Positions 1 to 7,873 of a DNA stretch of 28,293 nucleotides are shown piece by piece. The position numbers were made by a program, and so were the translations under genes. The DNA lies in contig JAEEML010000054.1 of the NCBI GenBank assembly GCA_016283195.1, positions 1 to 28,293 on the forward strand, written 5' to 3'. Source of the DNA: Deltaproteobacteria bacterium (GTDB taxonomy: Bacteria; JAEEML01). Every line of letters starts with the position of its first letter. The stretch's first letter is position 1. The notes beneath the pieces are model-generated. The model made no database searches. It saw only the letters and a list, made by a program, of their open reading frames with translations, and had not been told where the DNA came from.

Positions 1-14
1 ATTTTTCAAAATTT

Positions 15-78
15 TACAGGGTACCCTGTATATTAGGTATTGAAAATACCTAAACCATTTTTCCGTGCCCATTGGCAC
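15..78. promoter_or_regulatory. three consecutive inverted repeats upstream of lipoprotein gene
   Basis: Three inverted repeats follow one another. The first is a perfect 16-bp palindrome, TACAGGGTACCCTGTA (15-30). The second is a 7-bp stem TAGGTAT/ATACCTA with a 5-nt loop (34-52), followed by a short T-run. The third is a 5-bp stem GTGCC/GGCAC with a 4-nt loop (65-78), ending directly before the ribosome binding site AAGGAG (79-84). The palindrome could be an operator, the middle one a weak terminator for a gene left of the window, and the last one could affect translation. The structures are seen; the roles are inferred. Confidence 0.4.
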
Positions 79-90
79 AAGGAGCGCAGT

Positions 91-993
91 ATGAAAAAGT
101 GTAATCTCTTAGTTTCAGCAATGTTAACTCTCGCCCTAGCTGCCTGCGGCGGCGCCGGTGAGCAAGGGCCGGAAGGGAAGCAAGGCCCAGAAGGTAAGCA
201 GGGGCCGGAGGGGCCAGAAGGACCGGCCGGTAAAGGCTGCTCGCTAAAAACCAATACCGATGGCAGCGCTACTATCACCTGCCCCGATGGCTCCTCTTTC
301 ACCATTGAGAGCGGTAGCGATATACCGGATGGCGAAGGCTTCAATTATTGCATGCCGGATCACTTTGGCCCTAATTGTGAGCCCTGCCCCGCCTGCGAGC
401 ACGGCACTTGCAACGACACCAGCAACGGCAATGGCCAGTGTACCTGCGATAAAGGTTACACCGGGCCAACCTGCAGCGATTTAGCCGAAAATTACATGAT
501 TGATAACCGCGACAAACATGTTTATAAAACCACGGTTATCGACGGCACTACCTGGATGGCCGAAAACATGGCTTATCAGGATGTGGAAGTTACCTGCTTT
601 GCCAACAAAGAGGCCGATCCGGATTTTATTGAAAACTATGGCTGTCTATACACCTTTGAAGATGCTATGAAAGTCTGCCCTAAGGGCTGGAAATTGCCAA
701 CAAAAAATGATTTTGACAGTCTATTAGATGCAGTTGGCACTTCGGGTTTGGAATGTTCGCAAAATCTGCGGGCGTCGAGTTGGAATAGCGGCGCTGATAC
801 TTTCGCCTTTGAGGCCCTACCCGCCGGTTACTACTCCGAGGGCACTTACCGCAGTTTCGGCATGGTCGCCGACTTTTGGTCGTCATCGGAGAGTGGCAAT
901 AACGCCTACTACCTTAGCTTGAGTAATGACAATGCTCCAGTGAATAGCTACTATAAAACTACTGCCTTCTCCGTACGCTGCCTAAAGGACTAA
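91..993 (+). CDS. lipoprotein with collagen-like, EGF-like and FISUMP domains
   Basis: A 300-residue predicted surface lipoprotein. The start at 91 is preferred over an upstream in-frame ATG at 40 because AAGGAG lies 6 nt before it and the protein then begins with a proper lipoprotein signal (lipobox LAAC, Cys19). After the lipobox come nine Gly-x-y triplets (residues 23-49), a collagen-like stretch. A Cys-rich EGF-like module follows (about 86-129, with a CxCxxGYxGPxC pattern). Residues from about 134 to the end match the Fibrobacter succinogenes major paralogous (FISUMP) domain, with the TWMAENM motif, the CPKGWKLPT core, FWSSSE and the terminal VRCLKD. The function of FISUMP domains is not established; a role in surface display or adhesion is a guess. 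The gene is followed by its own hairpin terminator and appears monocistronic. Confidence 0.85.
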   Translation: MKKCNLLVSAMLTLALAACGGAGEQGPEGKQGPEGKQGPEGPEGPAGKGCSLKTNTDGSATITCPDGSSFTIESGSDIPDGEGFNYCMPDHFGPNCEPCPACEHGTCNDTSNGNGQCTCDKGYTGPTCSDLAENYMIDNRDKHVYKTTVIDGTTWMAENMAYQDVEVTCFANKEADPDFIENYGCLYTFEDAMKVCPKGWKLPTKNDFDSLLDAVGTSGLECSQNLRASSWNSGADTFAFEALPAGYYSEGTYRSFGMVADFWSSSESGNNAYYLSLSNDNAPVNSYYKTTAFSVRCLKD

Positions 994-1010
994 AAAGCCT
1001 AAATAAATAC

Positions 1011-1041
1011 ACCACACAGCTTTCGCCGTGTGGTACATTTT
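1011..1041 (+). terminator. Rho-independent terminator after the FISUMP lipoprotein gene
   Basis: A 7-bp stem ACCACAC (1011-1017) / GTGTGGT (1028-1034) with a 10-nt loop is followed within 3 nt by a T-rich run (ACATTTTTC). It begins about 18 nt after the stop codon at 991-993. Confidence 0.7.
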
Positions 1042-1045
1042 TCTT

Positions 1046-1156
1046 CTAATCAAGCAATTTCACATCAATTTCGGCAAATTCGGCCGCTTCTTCTTTGCTG
1101 TGACCAAGGGCCATGAATTTTTGGGCCAGTATAATTGAGTTAAAAAGGATATTTTG
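1046..1156 (-). pseudogene. C-terminal remnant of an unidentified protein gene
   Basis: On the minus strand an open frame of about 36 codons ends at TAG (1046-1048). Its last part reads MALGHSKEEAAEFAEIDV followed by KLLD. This is charged, helical and coding-like, unlike random intergenic sequence. It is bounded upstream by an in-frame TAA at 1157-1159 and has no convincing ribosome binding site. It looks like the tail of a decayed gene, but a very short real gene starting at the ATG at 1114 (22 residues) cannot be excluded. The parent family was not recognised. Confidence 0.35.
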
Positions 1157-1196
1157 TTACATTGCCTAAGTTCATGCGCCCTCACTGCGATGAGGG
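1130..1196 (+). promoter_or_regulatory. possible promoter and leader hairpin of the glycan operon
   Basis: A perfect TATAAT hexamer lies at 1130-1135 but has no good -35 box at 16-18 bp. Downstream, in what would be the leader, is a perfect 6-bp stem CCCTCA/TGAGGG with a 6-nt loop (1179-1196), about 33 nt before the first glycosyltransferase start. The hairpin is followed by A residues rather than T, so it is not a plus-strand terminator. Promoter assignment is tentative. Confidence 0.3.
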
Positions 1197-1229
1197 ATAA
1201 AAATAGCCAGACGGCCAGGTGGTAAAGGA

Positions 1230-2381
1230 ATGAAAATAGCTTTTATAAGTGGCGGTTACCCTGCACCAAATGCTCCTCAAATAGCTGTTTTTTTACAAGA
1301 AACAGCCTTTTCTTTGGCGCGGCTTGGCCATGAGTGCGTTATAATCAGCCCGGTGAGTATCTTTAGATTTAGTGCCCTCGGTTTAACCGAAAAAATCTAT
1401 AATGAAGAGCGCGACGGCGTAACTATTGAAATCCGGCGCCCGCTCTTTTTTAGTGCTTCTTCCCAAAAAATCGGCTCTTTTAATACTTACAAAATAACGC
1501 AAAAAGCCTTTGAAATGGCCGTAGCCGGCGAAATGGCCAAGCTGAAAAAAAAGCCCGATTTACTTTACGGCATCTTTATGTATCCCGGCGGCAAAACGGC
1601 CGTAACCATGGGAGAAATTTTTAATATCAAAAGCGTTGTCGAAGTCGGCGAAGGCGAATTTTGGAGCATTGTCCCTTATGGCCCCAAAAGAGCCGGGCGC
1701 GAAATAGGCGGTGCAAGTCTAATAAATGCCCTGGGCAGCCATTTGGCGCGGCGCTTAAAAGAAGAGCTAAATATAGCGCCAGAAAAAATCTTTGTTGAGC
1801 CCAACGGCGTGGATAGAAAGCTGTTTAGACCCCTTGATAAAAATATGTGCCGCCGCAAACTCAGCTTGCCGCCAAACTCCTTTATTGCCCTTTTCGTGGG
1901 CACTTTTAATGAAAATAAAGGTGCAAAAAAAGTATTAAAAGCTGTTGAAAATATTCCTGATTTACAGCTAGTAATGATTGGCCGGGGCGAAGAAAATATT
2001 CATTCGGAAAAATTGCTTTTTAAAGGCATTGTTTCACATGAAACATTGCCGCTTTGGTACGGAGCTGCCGATCTTTTTGTCCTGCCCACCAAAGTTGAAG
2101 GCTCTTGTAACGCCATTTTGGAAGCTATGAGTTCGGGCCTCCCCATTGTAACTTCTCTCGGCGAGCATCTGGATGATTTGGTAACTGACGAATGCGCTAT
2201 AAGAATAAATCCAGATGCTCCGGAAGAAATAAGCGCAGCTATCTGCAAAATTAAAGATAATCCCGAGCTGAGAGCAAAATTAAGCGCTGCGGCCTACAAA
2301 AGATCGGCTCTTTTTGATAGTGTCAGTCATGCGGAGAGGCTTAGCCGCCGTTTTTTGGAACTCACCGGTCTGGAGGCTTAA
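1230..2381 (+). CDS. family 4 glycosyltransferase (GT-B fold)
   Basis: A 383-residue cytoplasmic or membrane-associated glycosyltransferase that would move a sugar from a nucleotide-sugar donor onto a glycan intermediate. The N-terminal half begins with the usual GT4 acceptor-domain strand (MKIAFISGGYPAP). The C-terminal half carries PNGVD (residues 191-195), a GRGEE loop near 251, and the donor-binding E-x7-E signature (E290 and E298, in VEGSCNAILEAM) followed by SGLPIV. The length is normal for GT4. AAAGGA lies close before the ATG. It is the first gene of a four-gene run, and its stop codon directly abuts the next ATG. Donor and acceptor sugars cannot be told from sequence. A parS-like 16-mer lies inside codons 267-273. 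Confidence 0.85.
   Translation: MKIAFISGGYPAPNAPQIAVFLQETAFSLARLGHECVIISPVSIFRFSALGLTEKIYNEERDGVTIEIRRPLFFSASSQKIGSFNTYKITQKAFEMAVAGEMAKLKKKPDLLYGIFMYPGGKTAVTMGEIFNIKSVVEVGEGEFWSIVPYGPKRAGREIGGASLINALGSHLARRLKEELNIAPEKIFVEPNGVDRKLFRPLDKNMCRRKLSLPPNSFIALFVGTFNENKGAKKVLKAVENIPDLQLVMIGRGEENIHSEKLLFKGIVSHETLPLWYGAADLFVLPTKVEGSCNAILEAMSSGLPIVTSLGEHLDDLVTDECAIRINPDAPEEISAAICKIKDNPELRAKLSAAAYKRSALFDSVSHAERLSRRFLELTGLEA
2030..2045 (+). other. parS-like site, 15 of 16 bases
   Basis: The sequence TGTTTCACATGAAACA differs by one base from the ParB-binding consensus TGTTTCACGTGAAACA, a perfect copy of which occurs at 26465-26480. It lies inside a glycosyltransferase gene and encodes part of VSHETL. A chance 15/16 match in a window this size is unlikely, but ParB binding is not shown. 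Confidence 0.55.
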
Positions 2382-3539
2382 ATGGCGGATGATTTAAAGG
2401 GGCTAAATGTTATATCTTTTACCACCGGTCACCCCTGCAGCGATGGGCGGATTTATTATAAAGAGGCTAAAACACTGGCAAAATTTGGAGCAAGTGTTAC
2501 TGTTTTGGCCCCAAATATTGCTAAAATCCCGGAGCAGCCGCAGGGAGAAAATGTCACTTTTAAACTCTTTGATATTAAAAAAGGGCTGAAAAATCGCTTT
2601 ATTCATGGCCATAAAATTTACCGCTCACTTCTGAATACAGACGGCGACCTCATTCATTGCCATGAGCCGGATGGGCTTTTCTGGGCTCTGCTCATCAAAA
2701 GAAAACGCCCGAATTTAAAGATTATTTTTGATAGCCACGAAATGTGGGGAGCGGATTTAGCCAAGCGCCTTCCGCCCATGCTCTGGAATAGCTCACAAAA
2801 AGGCTATGAGCTTTTTGAAAGCAACATGATAAGAGAGTGCGACGGCGCCTTTGGTGCTTCTTTGGCCATAAGCAATTATCTTAGCCACCATTTGCCGCAT
2901 AATAATTTAGCCACCATTTTTAACGTGCCCACCAAAGCGGCTTTTCCCGAGCTTGAACCGGCAAAATTGCAAGAGCCCATCATTTTGCTGCATGAAGGAA
3001 GTTTAAGTTTTAATCGCGGCTTAAAAAATATGGCTATGGCCGTAAACGAGCTGAAAAATGATTACAATATTAAGCTTAAAATTGTTGGCGATGTTTTCGG
3101 TGAAGAAAAAGCATGGCTCGAAAAATATATAAAAAATCATAAGTTAGAAAATATTATTCAGCGCACCGGCTGGCTGCCTTATGAAAAGGTCGGCCCGGAA
3201 ATAGCCAGCGGGCACATTGGCCTTAATTGCCACGAATATAATCCCCTAAATGCCATTGCCGCTCCCAATAAGTGCTTTAATTATATGTATTACGGCCTGG
3301 CGCAGGTGGCTCCGGATTTTCCCAAATCACACTATGCCATCTTGGCAAAAGAGGGGGCTTTAGAGAGCTTTAAAGCCGACAACTATAAATCAATGCTGGA
3401 AGCTATTAAAAAATACCTCAATAATTACAGTTTATTAGAAAAAGCGCGGCAAACGGCTCTTAAGCTTTCAAAAGAAAAATATCGCTGGGAGCACATGGAA
3501 AAGCCTCTTTTGGATGTCTATAGGCATGCTTTGCGCTAA
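2382..3539 (+). CDS. glycosyltransferase, GT4-like
   Basis: A 385-residue protein with the layout of a GT-B glycosyltransferase. The N-terminal domain shows a conserved first strand (NVISFTTGHPCSDGRIYYKE), then DLIHCHEPDGL (His-Glu-Pro-Asp) and FDSHEMWG, both typical of acceptor-domain loops in GT4 relatives. The C-terminal domain has a start-of-domain strand (LLHEGSLSFNRGL) and a donor-site region around AAPNKCFNYMYYGLA, which stands where the E-x7-E motif is normally found but lacks the first Glu. The start codon follows the previous stop without a gap, so the two genes are probably translationally coupled. Its substrate is unknown. Confidence 0.75.
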   Translation: MADDLKGLNVISFTTGHPCSDGRIYYKEAKTLAKFGASVTVLAPNIAKIPEQPQGENVTFKLFDIKKGLKNRFIHGHKIYRSLLNTDGDLIHCHEPDGLFWALLIKRKRPNLKIIFDSHEMWGADLAKRLPPMLWNSSQKGYELFESNMIRECDGAFGASLAISNYLSHHLPHNNLATIFNVPTKAAFPELEPAKLQEPIILLHEGSLSFNRGLKNMAMAVNELKNDYNIKLKIVGDVFGEEKAWLEKYIKNHKLENIIQRTGWLPYEKVGPEIASGHIGLNCHEYNPLNAIAAPNKCFNYMYYGLAQVAPDFPKSHYAILAKEGALESFKADNYKSMLEAIKKYLNNYSLLEKARQTALKLSKEKYRWEHMEKPLLDVYRHALR

Positions 3540-4419
3540 AGTAAAATATCACCCCGTCACCTGGCCGGGGGGAGCTAATTTTGCTCTTTTTTTATCGCAT
3601 GATGTGGATATTTTGCACCAGGGCAACTTTTTTAGTCAGCTCGGGCTTTTGCACCGCCGCGCTCCGGGGGCCTTTCTGCGCCAGCTTTTCTCGCCGGCAG
3701 AACCGGAAGCCGGTTTTAAAGAAATTTTAAAGATTGAGGCTAGTTACGGCTTTCATTCAACATTCTTTTTTTTAGAAGATAAAACATTTTCCCGCTATGG
3801 AGGGCGCTATATTTTTAGCGATCCGCTGCTTTTAAAAATAGCTGCTATGCTGCAGGCCGGCGGCCATGAAATAGCCATGCAAGGAACTTATAGAGCCCTT
3901 GATAAGCGGGAAAAATATGAGCAGGAAGCCGCCTCTTTTATTAAAGCTTTTGGGCAAAAGCCGCTGGGAGTACGCAATCATTACTTAAGGCATAACGGCC
4001 TAAAAAGCTGGCAGGCGCAAGCGGAGGCCGGTTTTTTATATGATGCCACTATGGGTGAGCGCTTTAAAGTAATTAGCCAAAGTGCGCCGGCAGGGCCATT
4101 TTTCCCGCTCACTAACTACCCGGATTTTCTTGCCTTTCCCACTACTATTATGGATGTGGCTCTCTTTGCCCAAATGGCCGGGAAAAATTATAATAAGACT
4201 CTTAAAGCAGCAAAAGAGTGCTGCCGAAATGTTATTACTGCCGGCGGCGTGGTCACTCTTAATTTCCATAATAATTATTTTGCCGCTCCCGAATTTAGTG
4301 AGCGCGAAGCCTTATATAATGACCTCTTATCTTGGCTAGCCGCCCAAAATCCCTGGAATGCCACCGGCTGGGAAATTGCCGATTATTACCGCCGGGCAAG
4401 AGTGGAGATTTATAAATGA
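3514..4419 (+). CDS. polysaccharide deacetylase-like protein with altered active-site motif
   Basis: A 301-residue member of the NodB-homology group found in exopolysaccharide loci. It shows SHDVD (residues 28-32, catalytic Asp and metal-site region), FFFLEDK, GGHEIAMQGTY (117-126), GVRNHYLRH, and LNFHNNYF near the end. In relatives the motif reads HEIGLHGSY, with the second His expected to bind the metal; here that position is Gln123. H29, D30 and D32 are kept. The protein may therefore be inactive or use other ligands. The start overlaps the previous gene by 26 bp; an ATG at 3526 would reduce this to 14 bp, and neither has a clear ribosome binding site. The next gene starts at an ATGA overlap. 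Confidence 0.7.
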   Translation: MSIGMLCAKVKYHPVTWPGGANFALFLSHDVDILHQGNFFSQLGLLHRRAPGAFLRQLFSPAEPEAGFKEILKIEASYGFHSTFFFLEDKTFSRYGGRYIFSDPLLLKIAAMLQAGGHEIAMQGTYRALDKREKYEQEAASFIKAFGQKPLGVRNHYLRHNGLKSWQAQAEAGFLYDATMGERFKVISQSAPAGPFFPLTNYPDFLAFPTTIMDVALFAQMAGKNYNKTLKAAKECCRNVITAGGVVTLNFHNNYFAAPEFSEREALYNDLLSWLAAQNPWNATGWEIADYYRRARVEIYK

Positions 4420-5660
4420 AAATACTTAGTTATCGCCAATTTTTTACTTCGGATGACGGAGTGAACAATCGCCAGCCCAGAGAGCTTTTAAACGAACTGG
4501 CCCGGCGCGGACACCAGATTATTGTCTTAAGCGATGATTACAAAATAAATGCTGATGAACCGCTTTCCGAGTATCACCAATTTGGCCGCGGTTATTGGCA
4601 CTTAAAGCGCTTTAAAACGGCTAAAAACATGCGCGCCAGTTTAAAAAATCGTTTAAAAACCTATGGTTATTATTCAGGAAAAGCGCTTTTATACGGCCTT
4701 ACTCTGCCAAAACCTGATTTAATTTATACCAGCATTCAGCCGCTTTTTGCCGGGCTAGATGCGCTCATGCTGGCCCAAATTCATCATGTGCCGCTGGTGA
4801 TGGAAATCCGCGACCTCTGGCCCGATGACCTGGTAGCAAGAAAGGTTATCTCCCTAAAAGCCGGCCTCCCCATGTACCCCATGGCCACCCTTTTGTATAA
4901 AAAAAGCACCCATATTATTAGTGTCACCCCGGGCATTAAGCGCGAACTTTTGAAAAAGGGCCTATCCGATGAAAAAATCGATGTCCTGCCGGTGGGCTGC
5001 GATAAAGCACTTTTTGCCTCTTTGCCCAAAGATATCCGGGCTAAAACCCGGCAAAAATATGGCTGGGGCGATGATTTTGTGGCCATTTATCCAGGCACCC
5101 ACACTGAGGCCACAGCTATTGATGTTGTGGTAAAAGCTGCTAATATTCTCAAAGAAACACCTAATGTGCGCTTTGCTCTTTTTGGCGCTGGACAGTGCAA
5201 AGCCGGGGCCATGGAGCTGGCTAAAAATATGGGCCTTAAAAATATAGAGTTTCATGATCCGGTGCCCAAATCGGAAGTGGCCGCTATTATGAAAAGCGCC
5301 GATATCGGCCTTTTAAATTTGCAAAAAAGCCCGATAATCCACATTTTCTTTGAAAATAAATTTATGGATTACATGGCTGCCGGCCTGCCGGTTTTTGGCA
5401 GCATGGAAGGCGAACAAGCCGATATTATTAAAAAATATAATTTTGGCAAAATAGTTCCCACCGGCGATTTTGCCTCACTTGCCGAGGTTATAAAAAATGC
5501 CGCCGCCGGCGAATATGACCTAAAAGATATGGGCCAGAGAATCAAAGAATACGGAGAAACGCGCCTTAACATGGAAGAAATGCTCAGGCTCTATGCCGAT
5601 AGAATTGAGCAAATCGGCCGCGGGGAAAAGATAACTAAGGCTTATGAGCCGAATTTATAA
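4416..5660 (+). CDS. family 4 glycosyltransferase (WbuB-like)
   Basis: A 414-residue GT4 enzyme and the last gene of the plus-strand glycan operon, joined to the previous gene by a 4-bp ATGA overlap. The N-terminal half holds MEIRDLWPDDLV, the conserved loop of WbuB-type amino-sugar transferases (which have RD-x-[WY]-P). The C-terminal domain begins near VTPGIKRELLKKG and continues with VLPVGCD, FFENKFMDYMAAGLPV (the equivalent of the SKLFEYMAAGKPV donor site) and a final helix. It probably adds an amino sugar or 6-deoxy sugar to a lipid-linked glycan, but specificity is inferred only from motif similarity. The stop codon lies 32 bp from the end of the convergent minus-strand operon. Confidence 0.8.
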   Translation: MKILSYRQFFTSDDGVNNRQPRELLNELARRGHQIIVLSDDYKINADEPLSEYHQFGRGYWHLKRFKTAKNMRASLKNRLKTYGYYSGKALLYGLTLPKPDLIYTSIQPLFAGLDALMLAQIHHVPLVMEIRDLWPDDLVARKVISLKAGLPMYPMATLLYKKSTHIISVTPGIKRELLKKGLSDEKIDVLPVGCDKALFASLPKDIRAKTRQKYGWGDDFVAIYPGTHTEATAIDVVVKAANILKETPNVRFALFGAGQCKAGAMELAKNMGLKNIEFHDPVPKSEVAAIMKSADIGLLNLQKSPIIHIFFENKFMDYMAAGLPVFGSMEGEQADIIKKYNFGKIVPTGDFASLAEVIKNAAAGEYDLKDMGQRIKEYGETRLNMEEMLRLYADRIEQIGRGEKITKAYEPNL

Positions 5661-5671
5661 TTTACTTTTTT

Positions 5672-5704
5672 ATGCAAATCTAAAATGGCATTTTACTTTT
5701 GCAT
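5672..5704. terminator. inverted repeat between convergent operons, possible bidirectional terminator
   Basis: The outer stem ATGCAAA (5672-5678) / TTTGCAT (5698-5704) encloses an inner stem TAAAAT/ATTTTA with loop GGC (5681-5695), separated by 2-nt mismatches on each side. It sits between two convergent genes and covers the stop codon of the minus-strand gene. It lacks a clean run of T on either strand, so termination is plausible rather than certain. Confidence 0.4.
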
Positions 5705-7162
5705 AAAATGCTTAATGCGCCCATAGGCATATTTGGCATAAGTGCCCGCCAAAAAGAGATAAGGCGATTTTGTAGCAATATTAGCCAGATGTCCCGGGTT
5801 AGCCGGGAGCGTTAAAAGCTCTGGATCATTCCTTTTTAAAAGCTCATTGTGAATGATATTTTTTGTGCGCTCGGCTGCCGGCACTCCCAGCCAGTAAGCA
5901 ATAACATCACGTGAATTAAAGATATTTACTCTATTTACTCCGCAAAGAGCATATAAATTTCCGCCTTGGTTGGCCCAGCGCCCCATGCGGTTTTCCAGGT
6001 TAAAGAGGTCAAAGAGGTACTCATTTTCCCCCAAGCTGCAGGCATCTTGAAGCCATTTTTCCACCTCTTTTTTGGCGAGTATCTCATAATTATGGATTTT
6101 ACACAAAATATAAAAGGCGTTGCAGTAATTTGGCCTAAGCCCGCCGCCAATATAATTATTGCCGATATGACCAATAATATCACCATTGATAATAGCTGTA
6201 TTTATTGAGAAATTTTTGCGCAAAGTATAGGCCAGATCAACAGTGCCCCGGTCATAATAGGGGCCAATTATCTCTTCAAGCGCCGCATGATAAGCTTCCG
6301 GAGCTTTTAAATCCTCGATCATCAGGTGCACTTTTCCCTGGCGCCGGCAAATTATCTGCGGAATAACCAGGTCCGAATGCCAGGGAGCATAATTATGCCT
6401 GAAGGTATATATCGGCACATCACCAAGGTTTCTTTGCAAAAAGCTTAAAATCAGGCGGCTATCGGCACCAGCCGTCAGTGGACAGGCAAAAGAATATTTT
6501 TCACTAAAAGCTTTTGTAATATTATCAATAAGTTCTGCCGAAGCGGCAATAGTATCTTCGCTGCTTTTAAGGCTTACTATTTTTAAAGGCACCCGCATAA
6601 CCTGGCGCCTTTTTAAATCCAAAATATGGTTTGGGAGCAATATTTTTATATTATCATAATTAGTTATATCACCGGGAAGCGGCTGGCTGTAATTTTCACT
6701 GCCACGGCGAATAGCCATGCTTTCAGCGGAAAATCCATAATTAAAATAGCCGGCAACAAGATGCGGCACCGAACCTATGACCCAATCCTTTTCATCATAG
6801 CCATAATAAATCGGTATGGAGTGCATGGCATCACCGAAGACATAAATTTCCTGGCCATGAGCATAAAAAATAACAAAATTACCGGCCAGGCGGCTGCTAA
6901 AATCATAAATATCTTTATAATTCGGCCCATGGTTCAAAAGAGCTAATGCCAGTTCTTCTTTTTTAATGCTATTTTGCGAATCCACACAAAAACCGATAAT
7001 TACAAGCTGCTCATTTTTGCGCTCGGCATAAGTAGCCGGAGTTCTTGCAGTATAATTAAGAATATACTTCCCGCGGCCAATAGCTAAATGGCGCCGAAAA
7101 AGCGCCTCTTCCTTTGGGCTAATCATAAAAGTAAAAGTGGCTTCATCAAAAGAGTAATTCAT
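5693..7162 (-). CDS. asparagine-synthetase-like ATP-dependent ligase without glutaminase Cys
   Basis: A 489-residue protein related to AsnB-type enzymes. The C-terminal half carries the PP-loop in the form PLTAGADSRL (TAGADSR at residues 230-236 from this start), which binds ATP for adenylation of a carboxylate. The N-terminal part resembles the class II amidotransferase fold (SRLAGNFVIFY, FGDAMHSIPIYY) but begins MNYSF and has no Cys2 nucleophile, so it should not hydrolyse glutamine. The start at 7162 is chosen because it forms an ATGA overlap with the upstream methyltransferase and follows GGAAGGTGAC; a start at 7207 would overlap more. Possible roles are amide formation with free ammonia or another amine, or ring closure, on a glycan or amino-acid intermediate. 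It ends the minus-strand operon. AsnB paralogues are common in exosortase-associated polysaccharide loci. Confidence 0.7.
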   Translation of the reverse strand: MNYSFDEATFTFMISPKEEALFRRHLAIGRGKYILNYTARTPATYAERKNEQLVIIGFCVDSQNSIKKEELALALLNHGPNYKDIYDFSSRLAGNFVIFYAHGQEIYVFGDAMHSIPIYYGYDEKDWVIGSVPHLVAGYFNYGFSAESMAIRRGSENYSQPLPGDITNYDNIKILLPNHILDLKRRQVMRVPLKIVSLKSSEDTIAASAELIDNITKAFSEKYSFACPLTAGADSRLILSFLQRNLGDVPIYTFRHNYAPWHSDLVIPQIICRRQGKVHLMIEDLKAPEAYHAALEEIIGPYYDRGTVDLAYTLRKNFSINTAIINGDIIGHIGNNYIGGGLRPNYCNAFYILCKIHNYEILAKKEVEKWLQDACSLGENEYLFDLFNLENRMGRWANQGGNLYALCGVNRVNIFNSRDVIAYWLGVPAAERTKNIIHNELLKRNDPELLTLPANPGHLANIATKSPYLFLAGTYAKYAYGRIKHFMQK

Positions 7163-7836
7163 TTTGTCACCTTCCCTTTGGAGCCGCGCCGGCTTTTTTT
7201 CGTCCATTTCCAGATATTTACGCTAGTCATGCGGATTTCGTCTTCATAGTTCTCTATGAGCTCAAAAAGGCCTTTTTCGGCTATATAAGGGCTAATGGTT
7301 CTGCCATAACAGATAAGATAGACATAAGGATCTTTTCTCTTCCTATTAATAGTTGCGCAAATGGCATCTATAACCTCAGCATAAATATCCGGCTCAAAGG
7401 GATTAAACAAAAAATAAACATTAAATTCTGCGTAGTTATCAAAATTTGTCGCATCATCGTGAAAAAGCTCAATCTCGGGCATCTTGAGCTTTTCAAAATT
7501 TTTCACCGCTATTTCATATAAGCTGTCTTCTATTTCCAAGCCGGCAATGCGCTTAAAAGGATAATGCGAAGCATGAAGCAGCACTCCGCCTTTGCCGCAG
7601 CCAATATCTATAAATTTGTCATCGGCACAAATATCTATTTTTTTCATAATGTTATCAAAAGACTTTTTCTGCGTTAAGGCATAACCGTGGCTGCCTTTTC
7701 TCTTTATGCCCAGCGATTTTTGGCGCAGGGAAAAGTCAATACCCTGCGGCTTTTCCAGGAGCAGGGATTTCAGCACAAATTTTACCCCTCTAAAAAGTCT
7801 TTTTACATTCTTCTTTAGGCTTTTCTTTAGCTTCAT
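7159..7836 (-). CDS. class I SAM-dependent methyltransferase
   Basis: A 225-residue methyltransferase. A basic N-terminal stretch (KLKKSLKKNVKRLFRG) is followed by the SAM-binding motif I, FIDIGCGKGG (residues 75-84), the acidic end of strand 2 (GLEIE), a motif-II-like DDATNFD, and FLFNPFEPDIY, the NPF motif of related small-molecule methyltransferases. The target is unknown; O- or N-methylation of a sugar or amino-acid substituent fits the setting. The start codon is preceded only by a weak purine stretch (AATAAGAA). It lies 37 bp after the aminotransferase gene and overlaps the ligase gene by 4 bp, which suggests coupled translation of the two. Confidence 0.75.
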   Translation of the reverse strand: MKLKKSLKKNVKRLFRGVKFVLKSLLLEKPQGIDFSLRQKSLGIKRKGSHGYALTQKKSFDNIMKKIDICADDKFIDIGCGKGGVLLHASHYPFKRIAGLEIEDSLYEIAVKNFEKLKMPEIELFHDDATNFDNYAEFNVYFLFNPFEPDIYAEVIDAICATINRKRKDPYVYLICYGRTISPYIAEKGLFELIENYEDEIRMTSVNIWKWTKKSRRGSKGKVTK

Positions 7837-7873
7837 TTCTTATTAACTCACTAATTTTATAGGCTTTTAAGCT

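Noticed and set aside
5908-5913. CACGTG core resembling the centre of parS
   Set aside because: Only the central hexamer and three neighbouring bases fit (9 of 16 overall), far below the two sites reported.
7163-7207. Longer start for the AsnB-like ligase at 7207
   Set aside because: The ATGA overlap and ribosome binding site at 7162 are better, and the extra residues are only the methyltransferase tail in another frame.
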